A DNA stretch of 64,000 nt from Actinocatenispora thailandica (GCF_016865425.1 NZ_AP023355.1:62001-126000); one strand, 5' to 3'. Positions 25,199 through 34,556 are shown, numbered from the stretch's first letter. Numbers and translations are program-made. Notes: generated from the sequence alone by a model not told the origin.

Positions 25199-26008
25199 GG
25201 GCACCTCTTTGCGCCGAGGTGTGCCCGGGGCGCTGGGGTTGGCGTGTGCGGGCCGCCGCTGTGTTCTGTGCGTCCGGGGTGCGGGTGTGAAGGCCACCTC
25301 TGTTCGTCGCTTTGACCCGCGTGGGGGGATGCGAGGAGAGGGCTTCGCCCCCTCCTCGCGCTCCTTCCCCGCCAAGGGGGAAGCCCCCTTGGCGATCCCC
25401 CACCCAGCCTCCGGTGATGCTGCCCCTCGACGCCGGGCAGGCGTCGAACAAGAGCGGGTCTCGGCCCGGCCTTCCGACCACGACACCGCCCGCCACGCCA
25501 ACCGCCCGCCGCGTCGAGCCGACCGCGGCGCCCAGGCCGCGCAGACCGACCACCAGCACCACACGAGCTTCCGACACGAGCCAGGCGGCGCCCGGCCCCG
25601 GGCACCAGCACCCCGACCTTCCGACGCGAGCCAGGCGGCGTCTGGACCCGGGCACCGGGCCCCGACCTTCCGACGCGGGTCAGGCGGGGTCCGGGTCCGG
25701 GCACCGGGCCCCGACCTTCCGAGGCGGGTCAGGCGGGGTCAGGATCTCGTCTCTGTTTGTCCGGCCGGGGGATCGCTAAGGGGCGACGGCCCCCTTGGCG
25801 GGGGAGGGGTGTGGGGAGGGGGCGAAGTCCCCTCCCCACATTCCCCCACGCGGGGTCCAAGCGACGCACAGAGGTGGCCTTCACACCCGCACCCCAAACG
25901 CACAGAACACGGAGATGGCCTTCACCCCGCCAACCCGGGGCAACGCCGCCGCGCCCGGCGCCCCGGCGCCCCGGCGCCTCGGGCGCACCTCGGCGCAAAG
26001 AGGTGCCA
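25199..26008. repeat. Non-coding inverted-repeat element, copy 2 (inverted relative to copy 1)
   Basis: It fills the whole gap between convergent fumC and iclR. The core is 25261-25910, with 41/42-bp terminal inverted repeats at 25287-25327 and 25843-25884 (two mismatches and one indel). Beyond the core, a further inverted pair (GGCACCTCTTTGCGCCGAGG at about 25200 and its complement ending 26007) encloses everything, making roughly 810 bp. It has the same hairpins, the same central block (a TCTGTTTGTCCGGCC segment near 25750) and four tandem units of 49-50 bp. Read on the minus strand it aligns with copy 1 end to end. Presumed non-autonomous mobile or structural element; no transposase is present. 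Confidence 0.88.
25561..25745. repeat. Internal 49-50-bp tandem repeats of element copy 2
   Basis: The CTTCCGA motif recurs at 25568, 25618, 25667 and 25716, each followed by a GCGAGCCAGGCGG or GCGGGTCAGGCGG block. Spacing 50, 49, 49. There are no unique spacers, so it is not a CRISPR array. Confidence 0.8.
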
Positions 26009-26014
26009 GGCCGG

Positions 26015-26652
26015 TCAGTGGAGCCGCGTGGCGAGCGCGGCGGCCGCGGTGCGGACCCGGGGCCGATGGTGCTGTCGTCGAGGGTGCCGAGGGCGACCAC
26101 ACCCACGCTCGCCTCCAGCCCTTCGACGCCGCGGACCGGCGCGGCGACCCCGTACGCGCCGGACTGGAACCCGCCGGCCGAGCTGGTCCAACCGTCCTCG
26201 CCGCGGCGTCCGGCGAGGATGGCCTGGCCGCCGGCGGCGGCGGACAGCGGATGCCGGGACCCGGTGCGGTACGCGACGTGCAGCGCCGTCCAGGACGGTT
26301 CGACGACCAGCAGGGCGAGCGCCTCCCCGCCGTCCTCGACGGTGAGGTGGGCGGTGGCGCCGAGGTCGTCGGCGAGGGACCGCAGGATCGGCCGGGCCGC
26401 CTCGACGAGCAGCGGTTGGGCCCGGCGGGCCAGCGCCAGGACGCCGATGCCGAGCCGCAGCGGCCCGCCGGGGTCGTGCTGGAGCAGGGCGTGCGCGGCG
26501 AGGGTGGCGGCCAGCCGGTAGACGACGGTACGGCCGACCGACAGGTGCTGCGCGGCGGCGCTGACCGAGACACCCTCGGGATGCTCGGCGACGAGGGCGA
26601 GCAGGCGCAGCCCGCGGTCGAGCGTCTGCGCGGTCTCGGTCGGCCTGTCCAC
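26015..26652 (-). pseudogene. IclR-family transcriptional regulator, one-base frameshift near the 3' end
   Basis: GTG 26652. The N-terminal winged helix is VSVSAAAQHLSVGRTVVYRL (about residues 28-47), followed by the IclR effector domain with GTLDDSTIGP. The frame breaks at the run 26059-26062 (GGGG on plus). Adding one base gives RVRTAAAALATRLH and a stop at 26015, exactly the usual IclR C-terminus; the uncorrected frame instead runs on into the repeat element. The repaired protein would have 212 residues. Target unknown; the nearest gene, cysS, is divergent. Confidence 0.78.
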
Positions 26653-26693
26653 AGCCGGACCCTACCGGCTACCAGCGCCCACCACGCTCTGTC

Positions 26694-26806
26694 GATCATG
26701 GCGTTGTCCGGTGCGGGAAGCGTTTACCCCGCGGACGACGCCATGATCAACCCGAGTGGAGCGCCATGATCAACACCCGCGGGCGCCGTGATCGGCCCGA
26801 GTGGGG
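26694..26806. repeat. Cluster of GCCATGATC motifs between iclR and cysS
   Basis: An inverted pair (GATCATGGCGTTGTC at 26694-26708 and GACGACGCCATGATC at 26734-26748, one mismatch) is followed by direct copies at 26740, 26763 and 26785 (GCCATGATCAAC, GCCATGATCAAC, GCCGTGATCGGC), each trailed by CCGAGTGG-like sequence at a 22-23-bp period. Could be a multi-site operator or a small interspersed repeat. Confidence 0.6.
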
Positions 26807-26839
26807 CGGCGCGGGGTTCGGGGAGCGTGGGCGGACCGT

Positions 26840-26845
26840 TACGCT
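26840..26845 (+). promoter_or_regulatory. Leaderless -10 box of cysS
   Basis: TACGCT, 6 nt, GTG at 26852. It leaves no room for a T-box leader. Confidence 0.5.
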
Positions 26846-26851
26846 TTCAGG

Positions 26852-28267
26852 GTGAGCCTGCAGCTGTACGACACCGCGACCCGTTCGGTGCGGGACTTCG
26901 TCCCGCGAGAAGCCGGCAAGGTCGGGATCTACCTGTGTGGTGTCACCGTGCAGAGTCCGCCGCACATCGGCCACCTGCGCTCCGGCGTCAACTACGACGT
27001 GCTGCGCCGCTGGCTGGAGTACCGCGGTCTGGACGTGCGGTTCATCCGGAACATCACCGACATCGACGACAAGGTGCTGGCGCGCGCGGTGGCCGAGGCG
27101 GTGCCGTACTGGTCGATCGCGTACCGCAACGAGCGGCTGCTCGACGACGCGTACGACGCGGTCGGCGTCCGGCTGCCCACCTACGAGCCGCGCGCCACCG
27201 GGCACATCCCGGAGATCCAGGCGCTGATCCAGCGGCTGATCGACCGCGACCACGCGTACGTCACCGACTCCGGCGAGGTCTACTTCGACGTCTCGTCGTA
27301 CGCCGACTACGGTGCGCTGTCCGGGCAGCGTCCGGACGAGATGCGTTCCGGCGAGGAGACCGCGCCGGGCAAGCGCAGCCCGCTCGACTTCGCGCTGTGG
27401 AAGGGCGTCAAGCCGACCGAGCCGGCCGACGCCTACTGGCCGTCCCCGTGGGGGCGCGGCCGGCCGGGCTGGCACATCGAGTGCTCCGCGATGACCTGGC
27501 GCTACCTCGGCGAGGAGTTCGACATCCACGGTGGCGGGCTGGACATCCGGTTCCCGCACCACGAGAACGAGATCGCCCAGTCCCGGGCGGCCGGCTTCGG
27601 CTTCGCCCGGTACTGGGTGCACAACGCGCTGCTGAACCTCGGTGACGAGAAGATGAGCAAGTCGCTGGGCAACGTCGTCGACCTGCCGTCGCTCGCCGCT
27701 CGCGGGCTGCGTCCGGCGGAGGTGCGCTACTACCTGTCGGCGCCGCACTACCGGTCGGTCATCGACTACTCGGAGGCCGCGCTGGACGAGGCGGCCGCCG
27801 CGTACCGGCGGATCGAGGGCTTCGTGCAGCGTGCCGTCGAGCGGGTCGGTGTGGTCGAGACCGACGGCGTGGTGCCGGCCGGGTTCGAGACGGTGATGGA
27901 CGACGACCTGAACACGCCGCAGGCGTTCGCGCTGGTGCACGAGACGGTCCGGGCCGGCAACACGGCGCTCGCGGCCGGCGACGACGAGGCCACCCGGCAG
28001 GCGCTCGGCGAGGTGTGCACGATGCTCGGCGTGCTCGGCCTCGACCCGCTGGCCGGCGCACCCGCCGCCGGCGGCAGCAGCCTCACCGACACCGTCGACT
28101 CGCTCGTCGCACTGGCCCTGCAACAGCGCGAGGCGGCCCGCGCGCGGCGCGACTGGCCGGCCGCCGACGCCGTTCGTGACCAGCTCAAGCAGGCCGGCGT
28201 CCTGATCGAAGACACCCCGCACGGTCCACGGTGGACACTCGCGGCAAACGCAACGGATGGTCCCTGA
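26852..28267 (+). CDS. cysS: Cysteine--tRNA ligase
   Basis: 471 residues. Class I aminoacyl-tRNA synthetase with [10 protein letters not shown] (HIGH) at about residue 37 and KMSKS at about 268. The zinc ligands are visible: Cys in YLCGVTV, Cys in HIECSAM and His in FPHHENE. The C-terminal DALR-like and anticodon-binding helices are present ([40 protein letters not shown]). This separates it from the shorter paralogue MshC of mycothiol synthesis. Its stop overlaps the rlmB ATG by one base, the usual cysS-rlmB operon in actinobacteria. Confidence 0.95.
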   Translation: MSLQLYDTATRSVRDFVPREAGKVGIYLCGVTVQSPPHIGHLRSGVNYDVLRRWLEYRGLDVRFIRNITDIDDKVLARAVAEAVPYWSIAYRNERLLDDAYDAVGVRLPTYEPRATGHIPEIQALIQRLIDRDHAYVTDSGEVYFDVSSYADYGALSGQRPDEMRSGEETAPGKRSPLDFALWKGVKPTEPADAYWPSPWGRGRPGWHIECSAMTWRYLGEEFDIHGGGLDIRFPHHENEIAQSRAAGFGFARYWVHNALLNLGDEKMSKSLGNVVDLPSLAARGLRPAEVRYYLSAPHYRSVIDYSEAALDEAAAAYRRIEGFVQRAVERVGVVETDGVVPAGFETVMDDDLNTPQAFALVHETVRAGNTALAAGDDEATRQALGEVCTMLGVLGLDPLAGAPAAGGSSLTDTVDSLVALALQQREAARARRDWPAADAVRDQLKQAGVLIEDTPHGPRWTLAANATDGP

Positions 28268-29331
28268 TGCCCGGCAACTCGCAGCGCCGCAACCGTCGTA
28301 CCTCGTCGAAGAAGGGGCGCACGACCGGCTCCGGCGGTCACCACAAGCACTCGCTGGCCGGCAAGGGCCGCACCCTGCCCGCCGACGAGCGGCCGTGGCA
28401 CAAGCAGTTCCGTCCCGGCGAGAACGAGGAACTGCCGAAGCGGACCAAGTGGAAGCAGGAGAAGGAGCGCCGCAAGGCGGCCGCCGAGGGGCGCGCGCCG
28501 AAGGCGGGTGGTCGTCCCGAGCAGGGCGCAACCGGGCGGCGCGGGCCGCGGGTCGCGCCGGGCCGGCGCAGCGCCACCCCGAAGGACGCACCGGAGCTGC
28601 TGGTCGGCCGCAACCCGGTGGTGGAGGCGCTGCGCGCGCACGTGCCGGTGACCGCGCTGTACGTGGCGCAGGGCATCGAGCTGGACGCCCGCACCACCGA
28701 GGCGGTGCGTACCGCCGGCGACCGGGGCATCGCGATCATGGAGGTGTCCCGCGCCGAACTCGACCGGCTCACCGGCGGTGTGCTGCACCAGGGCATCGGC
28801 ATCCAGGTCCCGCCGTACGAGTACGAGTCGTTCGAGGACCTGCTGGCCGCGTCCGGGGAGGCGGCGGCGCCGCTGCTGGTCGCGCTGGACGGGGTGACCG
28901 ACCCGCGGAACCTGGGTGCGGTGATCCGGTCCGCCGCGGCGTTCGGCGCGCAGGGCGTGTTCCTGCCGTCCCGGCGGGCGGCGGGGATGACCGCGACCGC
29001 CTGGCGCACCTCCGCGGGTGCGGCGGCGCGGCTGCCGGTCGCGCAGGTGACCAACCTGACCCGGGCGCTCAAGCAGTGCCAGCAGGCCGGGTTCGTGGTG
29101 GCCGGGCTGGCCGCCGACGGCGACGTTCCGCTGTACCAGCTGGAGGCGTCGGTCGACCCGATCGTGGTGGTCGCCGGTTCCGAGGGGCGTGGCCTGTCCC
29201 GGCTGGTCGGCGAGACCTGTGACCTGCGGGTGTCGATCCCGATCGCGTCCGAGGTCGAGTCGCTGAACGCGTCCGTCGCGATGGCCGTCGCGCTCGCCGA
29301 GATAGCCCGGATCCGAACCACGCAGTCCTGA
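28267..29331 (+). CDS. rlmB: 23S rRNA (guanosine-2'-O)-methyltransferase RlmB
   Basis: 354 residues, SPOUT/TrmH family with trefoil knot. Residues 1-105 are a basic, Lys/Arg-rich extension (SSKKGRTTGSGGHHKHS), frequent in actinobacterial RlmB and probably rRNA-binding. The substrate-binding domain starts at LLVGRNPVVEALRA. SPOUT motifs follow: LDGVTDPRNLGAVIRSA (motif 1), GSEGRGLSRLV (motif 2) and SLNASVAMAVALAEI (motif 3). It methylates a guanosine in the peptidyl-transferase loop region of 23S rRNA. Confidence 0.92.
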   Translation: MPGNSQRRNRRTSSKKGRTTGSGGHHKHSLAGKGRTLPADERPWHKQFRPGENEELPKRTKWKQEKERRKAAAEGRAPKAGGRPEQGATGRRGPRVAPGRRSATPKDAPELLVGRNPVVEALRAHVPVTALYVAQGIELDARTTEAVRTAGDRGIAIMEVSRAELDRLTGGVLHQGIGIQVPPYEYESFEDLLAASGEAAAPLLVALDGVTDPRNLGAVIRSAAAFGAQGVFLPSRRAAGMTATAWRTSAGAAARLPVAQVTNLTRALKQCQQAGFVVAGLAADGDVPLYQLEASVDPIVVVAGSEGRGLSRLVGETCDLRVSIPIASEVESLNASVAMAVALAEIARIRTTQS

Positions 29332-29468
29332 CCCCGTTCGGTAGCCGGGCCGGCACGCTGCGGCCGCCCGGTGGGTGACGGGCAGCCGCGCTTGGGTGGC
29401 GTTCGTACGATCGGGTCCGGTCGCCGCGCGAACCGCGACGGCCTCGTCGACCTTCGGAGGAATCCGCC

Positions 29469-32236
29469 GTGACCACCCCACTCCAGCCGGGCTTCGCTAT
29501 CGGGATTGATCTCGGTACGTCGAACACGGTGGCGGTGGTGCGCTCACCGGACGGCCGAACCCGACCGCTGCTGTTCGACGGCCAGCCGATCCTGCCGTCC
29601 ACGGTGTTCGTGGACGAGTCCGGTCACATCCATGTCGGCCGGGACGCGCAGCGGATGGCGCAACTCGACCCGGCCCGCTGCGAGCCGAACCCGAAGCGAC
29701 GGATCGACGAGCAGTCGGTCCTGCTCGGCGACCGCGAGCTGCCGGTGGTGGCGCTGCTCGCCGCGCTGCTGAAGGAGATCGCGGGCAAGGCCGTCGAGGC
29801 GGTCGGCTTCCTGCCGCCGGCCGCGCTGACCCACCCGGCCGCCTGGGGCCCGACCCGCCGCGGCGTGCTGCTCGAAGCGGTCCGGCAGGCGGGCTGGCCG
29901 CCGGTGAAGCTCGTCCCGGAACCGATCGCGGCCGCACGGTACTTCGCCGAGGTGCTGCGGCGGCCGGTGCCGGTCGGGTCGGCGCTCGCCGTGTTCGACT
30001 TCGGCGGCGGCACCCTGGACGTCGCCGTGGTGCGCAACGAGGGCACCGGGTTCACCGTGATCGGCTCGGGTGGCGACGAGCGGCTCGGCGGCCTCGACCT
30101 GGACGAGGCGCTGGTGCGGCACGCCGGTGACCAGATCGGCCAGCGGTACCCGCAGATCTGGCAGCACCTGTCGCAGCCGACCTCCACCGCCGACCGGCGA
30201 TACCGCCGGCTGTTCTGGGCGGACGTGGGTGGGGCGAAGGAGATGCTGTCCCGGTCCACCAACGCGCCGATCCCGGTGCCGGGCGTGGAGGCGGCGATTC
30301 ACCTGACCCGGGAGGAGCTGGAGCGGCTGACCACGCCGCTGCTCGACCGGGCGGTGGCGGCGACCGAGGCGACGATCGGGCAGGCCGGGCTGCGCGCCGA
30401 CCAGCTGTCCGGGCTGTTCCTGGTGGGCGGGTCGAGCCGGGTACCGATGGTGGCGCGGCTGCTGCACGCCAAGCTCGGCATCGCACCGACCGTGTTGGAG
30501 CAGCCGGAGCTGCCGGTCGCCGAGGGCGCGCTGGCCGAGCTGGTGCCGGCGGCCGCGATGACCGAATCCATGCCGTATCCGATGTCCGCGATGCCGGCGA
30601 GCCCGGGGCCGGGCATGCCGGTCAGCGCGGTGCCGGGGCAGGCCGGGCCGGTGTCGGGGGTGCCGGGGCCGGCGGCCGGGGCGCCGATGTCGCCGGGCGG
30701 GCCGGTGCTCGGTGGGCCGCCCCCGGGCCGTACCCGCCGAGCGGTCCGCCGCCGGGTGCACCGGGCGGCTACCAGCAGGCGCAGTTCGGCCAGCACCCGC
30801 AGGCACCGATCCCGGTGCCGCCGCCCGGCCCGACCCCCTGGTACAAGCGGCCGAAGGTCGTCGTGCCGGCCGCGGCGGCGGTGGTGTTGCTGCTCGTGAT
30901 CGGCGGCTACCTCCTGCTCCGCAATCCGTACCAGGAACGCGGCTTCGACTCGTTGAAGGCGGTCGGCTCGGTCGGGTACTCGCACGGCGACGACAAGACG
31001 TGGATCCAGGTGGTGGGCGACACCGCGTACACGATGGAGATCGACTCGGGCGACTCCTACTCCAGTTCCGGCACGGCCACCGTGCGGGCGTTCCCGCTGT
31101 CCGGCAAGATCGGCAAGCCGAAGTGGACGAAGCGGTTCGACTCCGGCGGCTCCGACTGGGACACCGACTGGGGCATGCGGGTGTACGACGGGGGCGGCGT
31201 CGCCATCCGCTACGGCTCCGACGGCGACACCCCGGGGCGGTTCTACCTGATCCGGCTCGACGACGGAAGCTCGTGGCACTCCGATGCCGGCAACGACGAC
31301 TACTTCGACGTCGAGGTCGCTGCCGGTGTCGTCGTGCGGCAGGCCAGCGACGGCTCCAAGACCACCGCACTCGGCCTGACCGACGGGCACCCGAAGTGGC
31401 ACGCCCAGGGCCTGCTCTACGCCGAGAGCACCCCGGACGACCTGGACCGGCCGGCGCGGTTCGACGACTCGTGGCCGATGCACGGCGCCGGGAAGGGCAC
31501 CCGCGGGGTGCTGCTCGACACCGACAACAACGCGACGCTGGTCGACCTCGAGACCGGTCACCAGCTCGCCGGCGGCAACAGCCAGCGCCTCTCCGGCGGC
31601 GGTGCCGGCACCGACAGCGCCTCCACCCGGCTGGTCTACCACGGCTTCCTGATGGACATGACCGGCACGGCCGGCTTCCAGATCCGGGCGTACTCGCTCG
31701 ACAAGCTGGACCAGAAGTGGGTCTACCACGGCGGCAGCGGCTACACCCCGGACTGGATCCAGCCGTGCGGCGAGTCGCTGCTGTGCATCAAGGAACACCG
31801 GGGCGACACCACCGACGGCTCCGCCGAGAAGGGCGTCCGGCTGGTCGTGCTGAAGCTCGACGACGGCAGCACCGAAGCGTGGCACAAGGACGTCAAGGGG
31901 CTCGACGGCGCCATCGGGGTGGGCAACCGGGTCGTGGTCACCGCGCACGACGACAAGGCCACCACCACCGTGTACGACAAGGACGGCGACGTGCAGGACA
32001 CCCAGCCCGGGACGGACGCGGCCCGGGTCGACGACGCCACCATGCTGCTCGCCAACGGCGTCGTGGGGACCGACGAGACCGATCCGAACTGGACGATGAC
32101 CGGGTACGGCGTGCAGTCGGGCACCACGAAGTTGCTCGGTCCGCTCGCCGTCGACCTCTCCTCGTGCGAGTTCAGCGACGCGTACCTCGCCTGTTCGGGC
32201 GACGGCAAGTTCGAGTTCTGGCGTTTCCGGAGCTGA
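29469..32236 (+). pseudogene. Hsp70-like ATPase fused through a transmembrane helix to a secreted beta-propeller domain, one-base frameshift
   Basis: GTG 29469 with GGAGGAA upstream. The N-terminus is a DnaK-type nucleotide-binding domain: IGIDLGTSNTVAVV, VFDFGGGTLDVAVV, GSGGDERLGGLDLDEAL, LFLVGGSSRVPMVARLL. There is no classical substrate-binding domain. A Pro/Met/Gly-rich linker follows (TESMPYPMSAMPASPGPG...). The frame breaks at the C-run 30720-30724; one extra C restores GPYPPSGPPPGAPGGYQQ and the TM helix VVVPAAAAVVLLLVIGGYLL. After it comes a ~420-residue extracellular domain with repeated Trp/Asp-rich blades of PQQ-like type (PKWHAQGLLYAE, LDQKWVYHGGSGYTPDW). The repaired protein would have 922 residues. 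The architecture suggests cytoplasmic ATP sensing linked to an outside domain; role unknown. Confidence 0.75.
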
Positions 32237-32372
32237 GCTTGCGCGAATCGGCCCCAACGGCGCCGTCGTCCGGCACACAATGAGGGCACCCAGGCACTTC
32301 CCGCTGGTACCGGGGTGGCACGGTCGCCGTCCGTGCGCATGCCGGTACCGCGACAGTGAGTGTAGGAACAGC

Positions 32373-32406
32373 AAGGGAGGCACCGGCAACCGCCGGTGCC
32401 TCCCTT
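32373..32406 (+). terminator. 15-bp perfect hairpin downstream of the Hsp70-like gene
   Basis: AAGGGAGGCACCGGC / GCCGGTGCCTCCCTT with an AACC loop, followed by TGTCGT. Convergent gap, so it can serve either strand. Confidence 0.8.
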
Positions 32407-32474
32407 GTCGTCTGCCGCAACCCCGGCATCATCGCGTCCGGCGGAGCCGGTGACGTCGCGGTCAGGAGACGGAA

Positions 32475-32505
32475 GCGGGGCACCGGCCCGAAGGCCGATG
32501 CCCCG
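32475..32505 (-). terminator. Hairpin downstream of the ABC ATPase gene
   Basis: GCGGGGC and GCCCCGC pair outside, GGCC/GGCC inside with a CGAA loop. It ends 16 bp beyond the stop codon of the minus-strand gene at 32522. Confidence 0.6.
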
Positions 32506-32521
32506 CCACGTTCGGTGCGAC

Positions 32522-33613
32522 TCAGGCCTCGATGCGCGCGCCGGTCGCCGCGTTGAAGATGTGCGGCGTGCTCTGCGGCTTGAGGTAGACGGTGTCGCCC
32601 ATGTTCGGCGTGTTGCGCCCCTCGGTACGGATCACGAACTGCTCCTCGGTGCCGTCCAGGTCGGCGCGACCGTAGACGTACGCGTCGGAGCCGAGCTCCT
32701 CGACCAGGTCGACGGTCATCGACAGGCCGCCGTCACCCTGGCCGACCAGCTGCACGTCCTCCGGCCGGAAGCCGACGGTCACCTGGCCGTCGGCGCCCTC
32801 GCCGGCCGCGGTGACGGCCTCGCGGGTCAGCGGCACAGCCAGCCCGCCGAGGTTCGCGCCGTTGTCACCGAGCTTCACGGTCTTGATGTTCATCGCCGGC
32901 GAACCGATGAAGCCGGCCACGAACACGTTCGCCGGCTTGTCGTACAGCGTGCGCGGGGTGTCGACCTGCTGCAGCAGGCCGTCCTTGAGCACGGCGACCC
33001 GGTGGCCCATGGTCATGGCCTCGGTCTGGTCGTGCGTCACGTACACCGTGGTGGTGCCGAGGCGGGCCTGCAGCGCGGCGATCTGGGAACGGGTCTGCAC
33101 ACGCAGCTTCGCGTCCAGGTTGGACAGCGGCTCGTCCATCAGGAACACCTGCGGCTCGCGCACGATCGCGCGGCCCATCGCGACCCGCTGCCGCTGACCG
33201 CCGGACAGCGCCTTCGGCTTGCGGTCCAGGTACTCCTGGAGGTTCAGCAGCGCCGCGGCCTCCTTGACCCGGCGCTCGATCTCCGGCTTCGGCGTCTTGC
33301 GCAGCTTCAGCGCGAAGGCCATGTTGTCGAAGACCGTCATGTGCGGGTAGAGCGCGTAGTTCTGGAACACCATGGCGATGTCGCGCGCCTTGGGGGGAAG
33401 GTTGGAGACGTCCTTGCCGTCGATCAGGATGGCGCCGCGGTCGACGTCCTCCAGGCCGGCGAGCATCCGCAGCGAGGTGGACTTGCCGCAGCCCGACGGG
33501 CCGACGAGCACGAGGAACTCGCCGTCCTCGATCTCCAGGTTGAGAGCATCGACAGCCGGCTTCGTGGTGCCCGGGTAGATCCGGGAAGCGGCGTCGTAGG
33601 TGACAGTTGCCAT
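32522..33613 (-). CDS. ugpC: Multi-sugar ABC importer ATPase (UgpC/MsmK/MsiK type)
   Basis: 363 residues. Nucleotide-binding domain with Walker A GPSGCGKST (about residues 38-46), Q-loop MVFQNYALYPHMTV, signature LSGGQRQR and Walker B VFLMDEPLSNLDA. The C-terminal TOBE regulatory domain has GFRPEDVQLV. This class powers several sugar importers; in Streptomyces the homologue MsiK is shared by many. It stands alone here, and the permease/binding-protein set at 45165-48273 lacks an ATPase, so this gene probably energises it (inference). Ribosome-binding site GAAAGGA 9 nt upstream of the ATG. Confidence 0.93.
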   Translation of the reverse strand: MATVTYDAASRIYPGTTKPAVDALNLEIEDGEFLVLVGPSGCGKSTSLRMLAGLEDVDRGAILIDGKDVSNLPPKARDIAMVFQNYALYPHMTVFDNMAFALKLRKTPKPEIERRVKEAAALLNLQEYLDRKPKALSGGQRQRVAMGRAIVREPQVFLMDEPLSNLDAKLRVQTRSQIAALQARLGTTTVYVTHDQTEAMTMGHRVAVLKDGLLQQVDTPRTLYDKPANVFVAGFIGSPAMNIKTVKLGDNGANLGGLAVPLTREAVTAAGEGADGQVTVGFRPEDVQLVGQGDGGLSMTVDLVEELGSDAYVYGRADLDGTEEQFVIRTEGRNTPNMGDTVYLKPQSTPHIFNAATGARIEA

Positions 33614-33701
33614 GGTGATGGCGTCCTTTCACCGGCAGGTACGTGCCGGACGATCCGAGTGAAAGACCGCACAGCCGCGCCGAAGGCGGTGTGCTGTGGC
33701 C

Positions 33702-33730
33702 AACATAGCCGCTGGTCCTGTGAATGAACA
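33702..33730 (-). promoter_or_regulatory. Candidate promoter of ugpC
   Basis: On the minus strand TGTTCA, 17 nt, TATGTT, about 90 bp before the ATG. It leaves a leader containing GGCACGTACCTGCCGG, a small dyad. Confidence 0.35.
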
Positions 33731-33842
33731 GAGCGCGTACGAGCGGTGCCACGGCGCTGACCCGCCGTGCCGGACGCGCCGATCCGCGCGCCACGCGACG
33801 CGCCGTTCGACCCCGGATGACCGGAATGCCCCGCCGCGCTCC

Positions 33843-33918
33843 TGGAGCCGCCTGTCGGCCTCGAACCGACGACCTACGCTTTACAAGAGCGTCGCTCTAC
33901 CAACTGAGCTAAGGCGGC
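33843..33918 (-). tRNA. tRNA-Thr (anticodon UGU)
   Basis: 76 nt including an encoded CCA. On the minus strand: acceptor GCCGCCT pairing with AGGCGGC, D-arm GCTCAGTTGGTAGAGC, anticodon stem ACGCT / AGCGT around loop CTTGTAA (anticodon TGT, reads ACA/ACG), variable AGGTC, T-arm GTCGG-TTCGAGG-CCGAC. All four stems pair perfectly. Confidence 0.97.
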
Positions 33919-33931
33919 AAACGCGACCAGT

Positions 33932-34460
33932 CTAAGGCCTCGGACCAGTGCGGTCGTACTCCTGGGTGCCGCTCCGCCGGTCGCGGTGGCCGGCGGCGCG
34001 CAGGTCGATCACCCGGGCGATGCGCTCCGCCGATCTGGCCGGCACGAACCAGCAGGCGTCCCGGACCGAGAGCCGCAGCGCCGACCGCCCGACCGGGATG
34101 GTCTGGCCGGACCACGTGCGCGGGAACGCCCGGGTGCCGGGCTCGGCAACCGTCACCGGGTGCCGGGCTCGGCAACCGTCACCGCGGTCGCGTCCCCGAT
34201 CTCGGACCAGTCGGCTCGCGCGATCGTGCGGCGATCCCCTGGCCGGTGCGGCCCCATCCGTCGGTGTCGTTCCAGCGCCGGGCCAGTTGCACCGCCGCCA
34301 TGACCAGCAGCCCGACCGCCCCGGCGAACGCCGGCGTGCGGATCAGCCTCTGGTCGGCGAGCAGCGCCAGCACGACGATCAGCACGACCGGCGGGAGTAA
34401 CTCCAGGACCACGACGAACGCCCTGACGAAGAACAAGGTGGTACGAAACGCGGGGCGCAT
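33932..34460 (-). pseudogene. Small membrane protein, paralogue A: frameshift plus 26-bp duplication
   Basis: Begins MRPAFRTTLFFVRAF at ATG 34460, 6 nt after a TACGAT box. Two hydrophobic helices follow (VVVLELLPPVVLIVVLALL and AFAGAVGLLVMAAVQL), then RRWNDTDGWGRTGQG. The frame then breaks at the run 34236-34239; one extra base gives DRRTIARADWSEIGDATAVTVAEPGTR. There a perfect 26-bp tandem duplication (34131-34182) brings in TGA. Removing one copy continues AFPRTWSGQTIPVGRSALRL and PARSAERIARVIDLRA to a stop at 33932. With both repairs the length is 167 residues, exactly in frame. It is homologous to the gene at 34557. Unknown family, PH-like C-terminal part suspected. Confidence 0.7.
34131..34182. 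repeat. Perfect 26-bp tandem duplication inside paralogue A
   Basis: 34131-34156 equals 34157-34182 (begins CGGGTGCCGGGCTCGGCAAC). Since 26 is not a multiple of three, it shifts the frame and creates a stop. It could arise and revert by replication slippage. Confidence 0.9.
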
Positions 34461-34556
34461 TCGGCCATCGTAACGGTCCGCTGTCACTCGGTGACCGACG
34501 CTCGTGGTCGCCCGCCCGGCCCGTACCCGGATGGTCCGGTCGCCGGTCGGCACCAG

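Noticed and set aside
25561-25745. Regular ~49-bp repeats looking like a CRISPR array
   Set aside because: Units adjoin without unique spacers, no cas genes are present, and the same units occur inside copy 1 of the inverted-repeat element.
25729-26014. Continuation of the iclR frame through the repeat element to 25729
   Set aside because: The extra residues are Pro/Arg-rich and encoded by the repeat; a one-base correction gives the standard IclR C-terminus and a stop at 26015.
26653-26851. T-box or other riboswitch before cysS
   Set aside because: The cysS promoter box is 6 nt from its start, leaving no leader; no T-box sequence is visible.
26852-28267. Annotation as MshC (mycothiol ligase) instead of CysS
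   Set aside because: The chain has the longer C-terminal region and KMSKS loop of cysteinyl-tRNA synthetase and is coupled to rlmB, the usual cysS neighbour.
30815-32236. Separate secreted beta-propeller gene starting at GTG 30815
   Set aside because: The same frame continues upstream as a proline-rich linker that joins the Hsp70-like frame after one C is added at 30720-30724.
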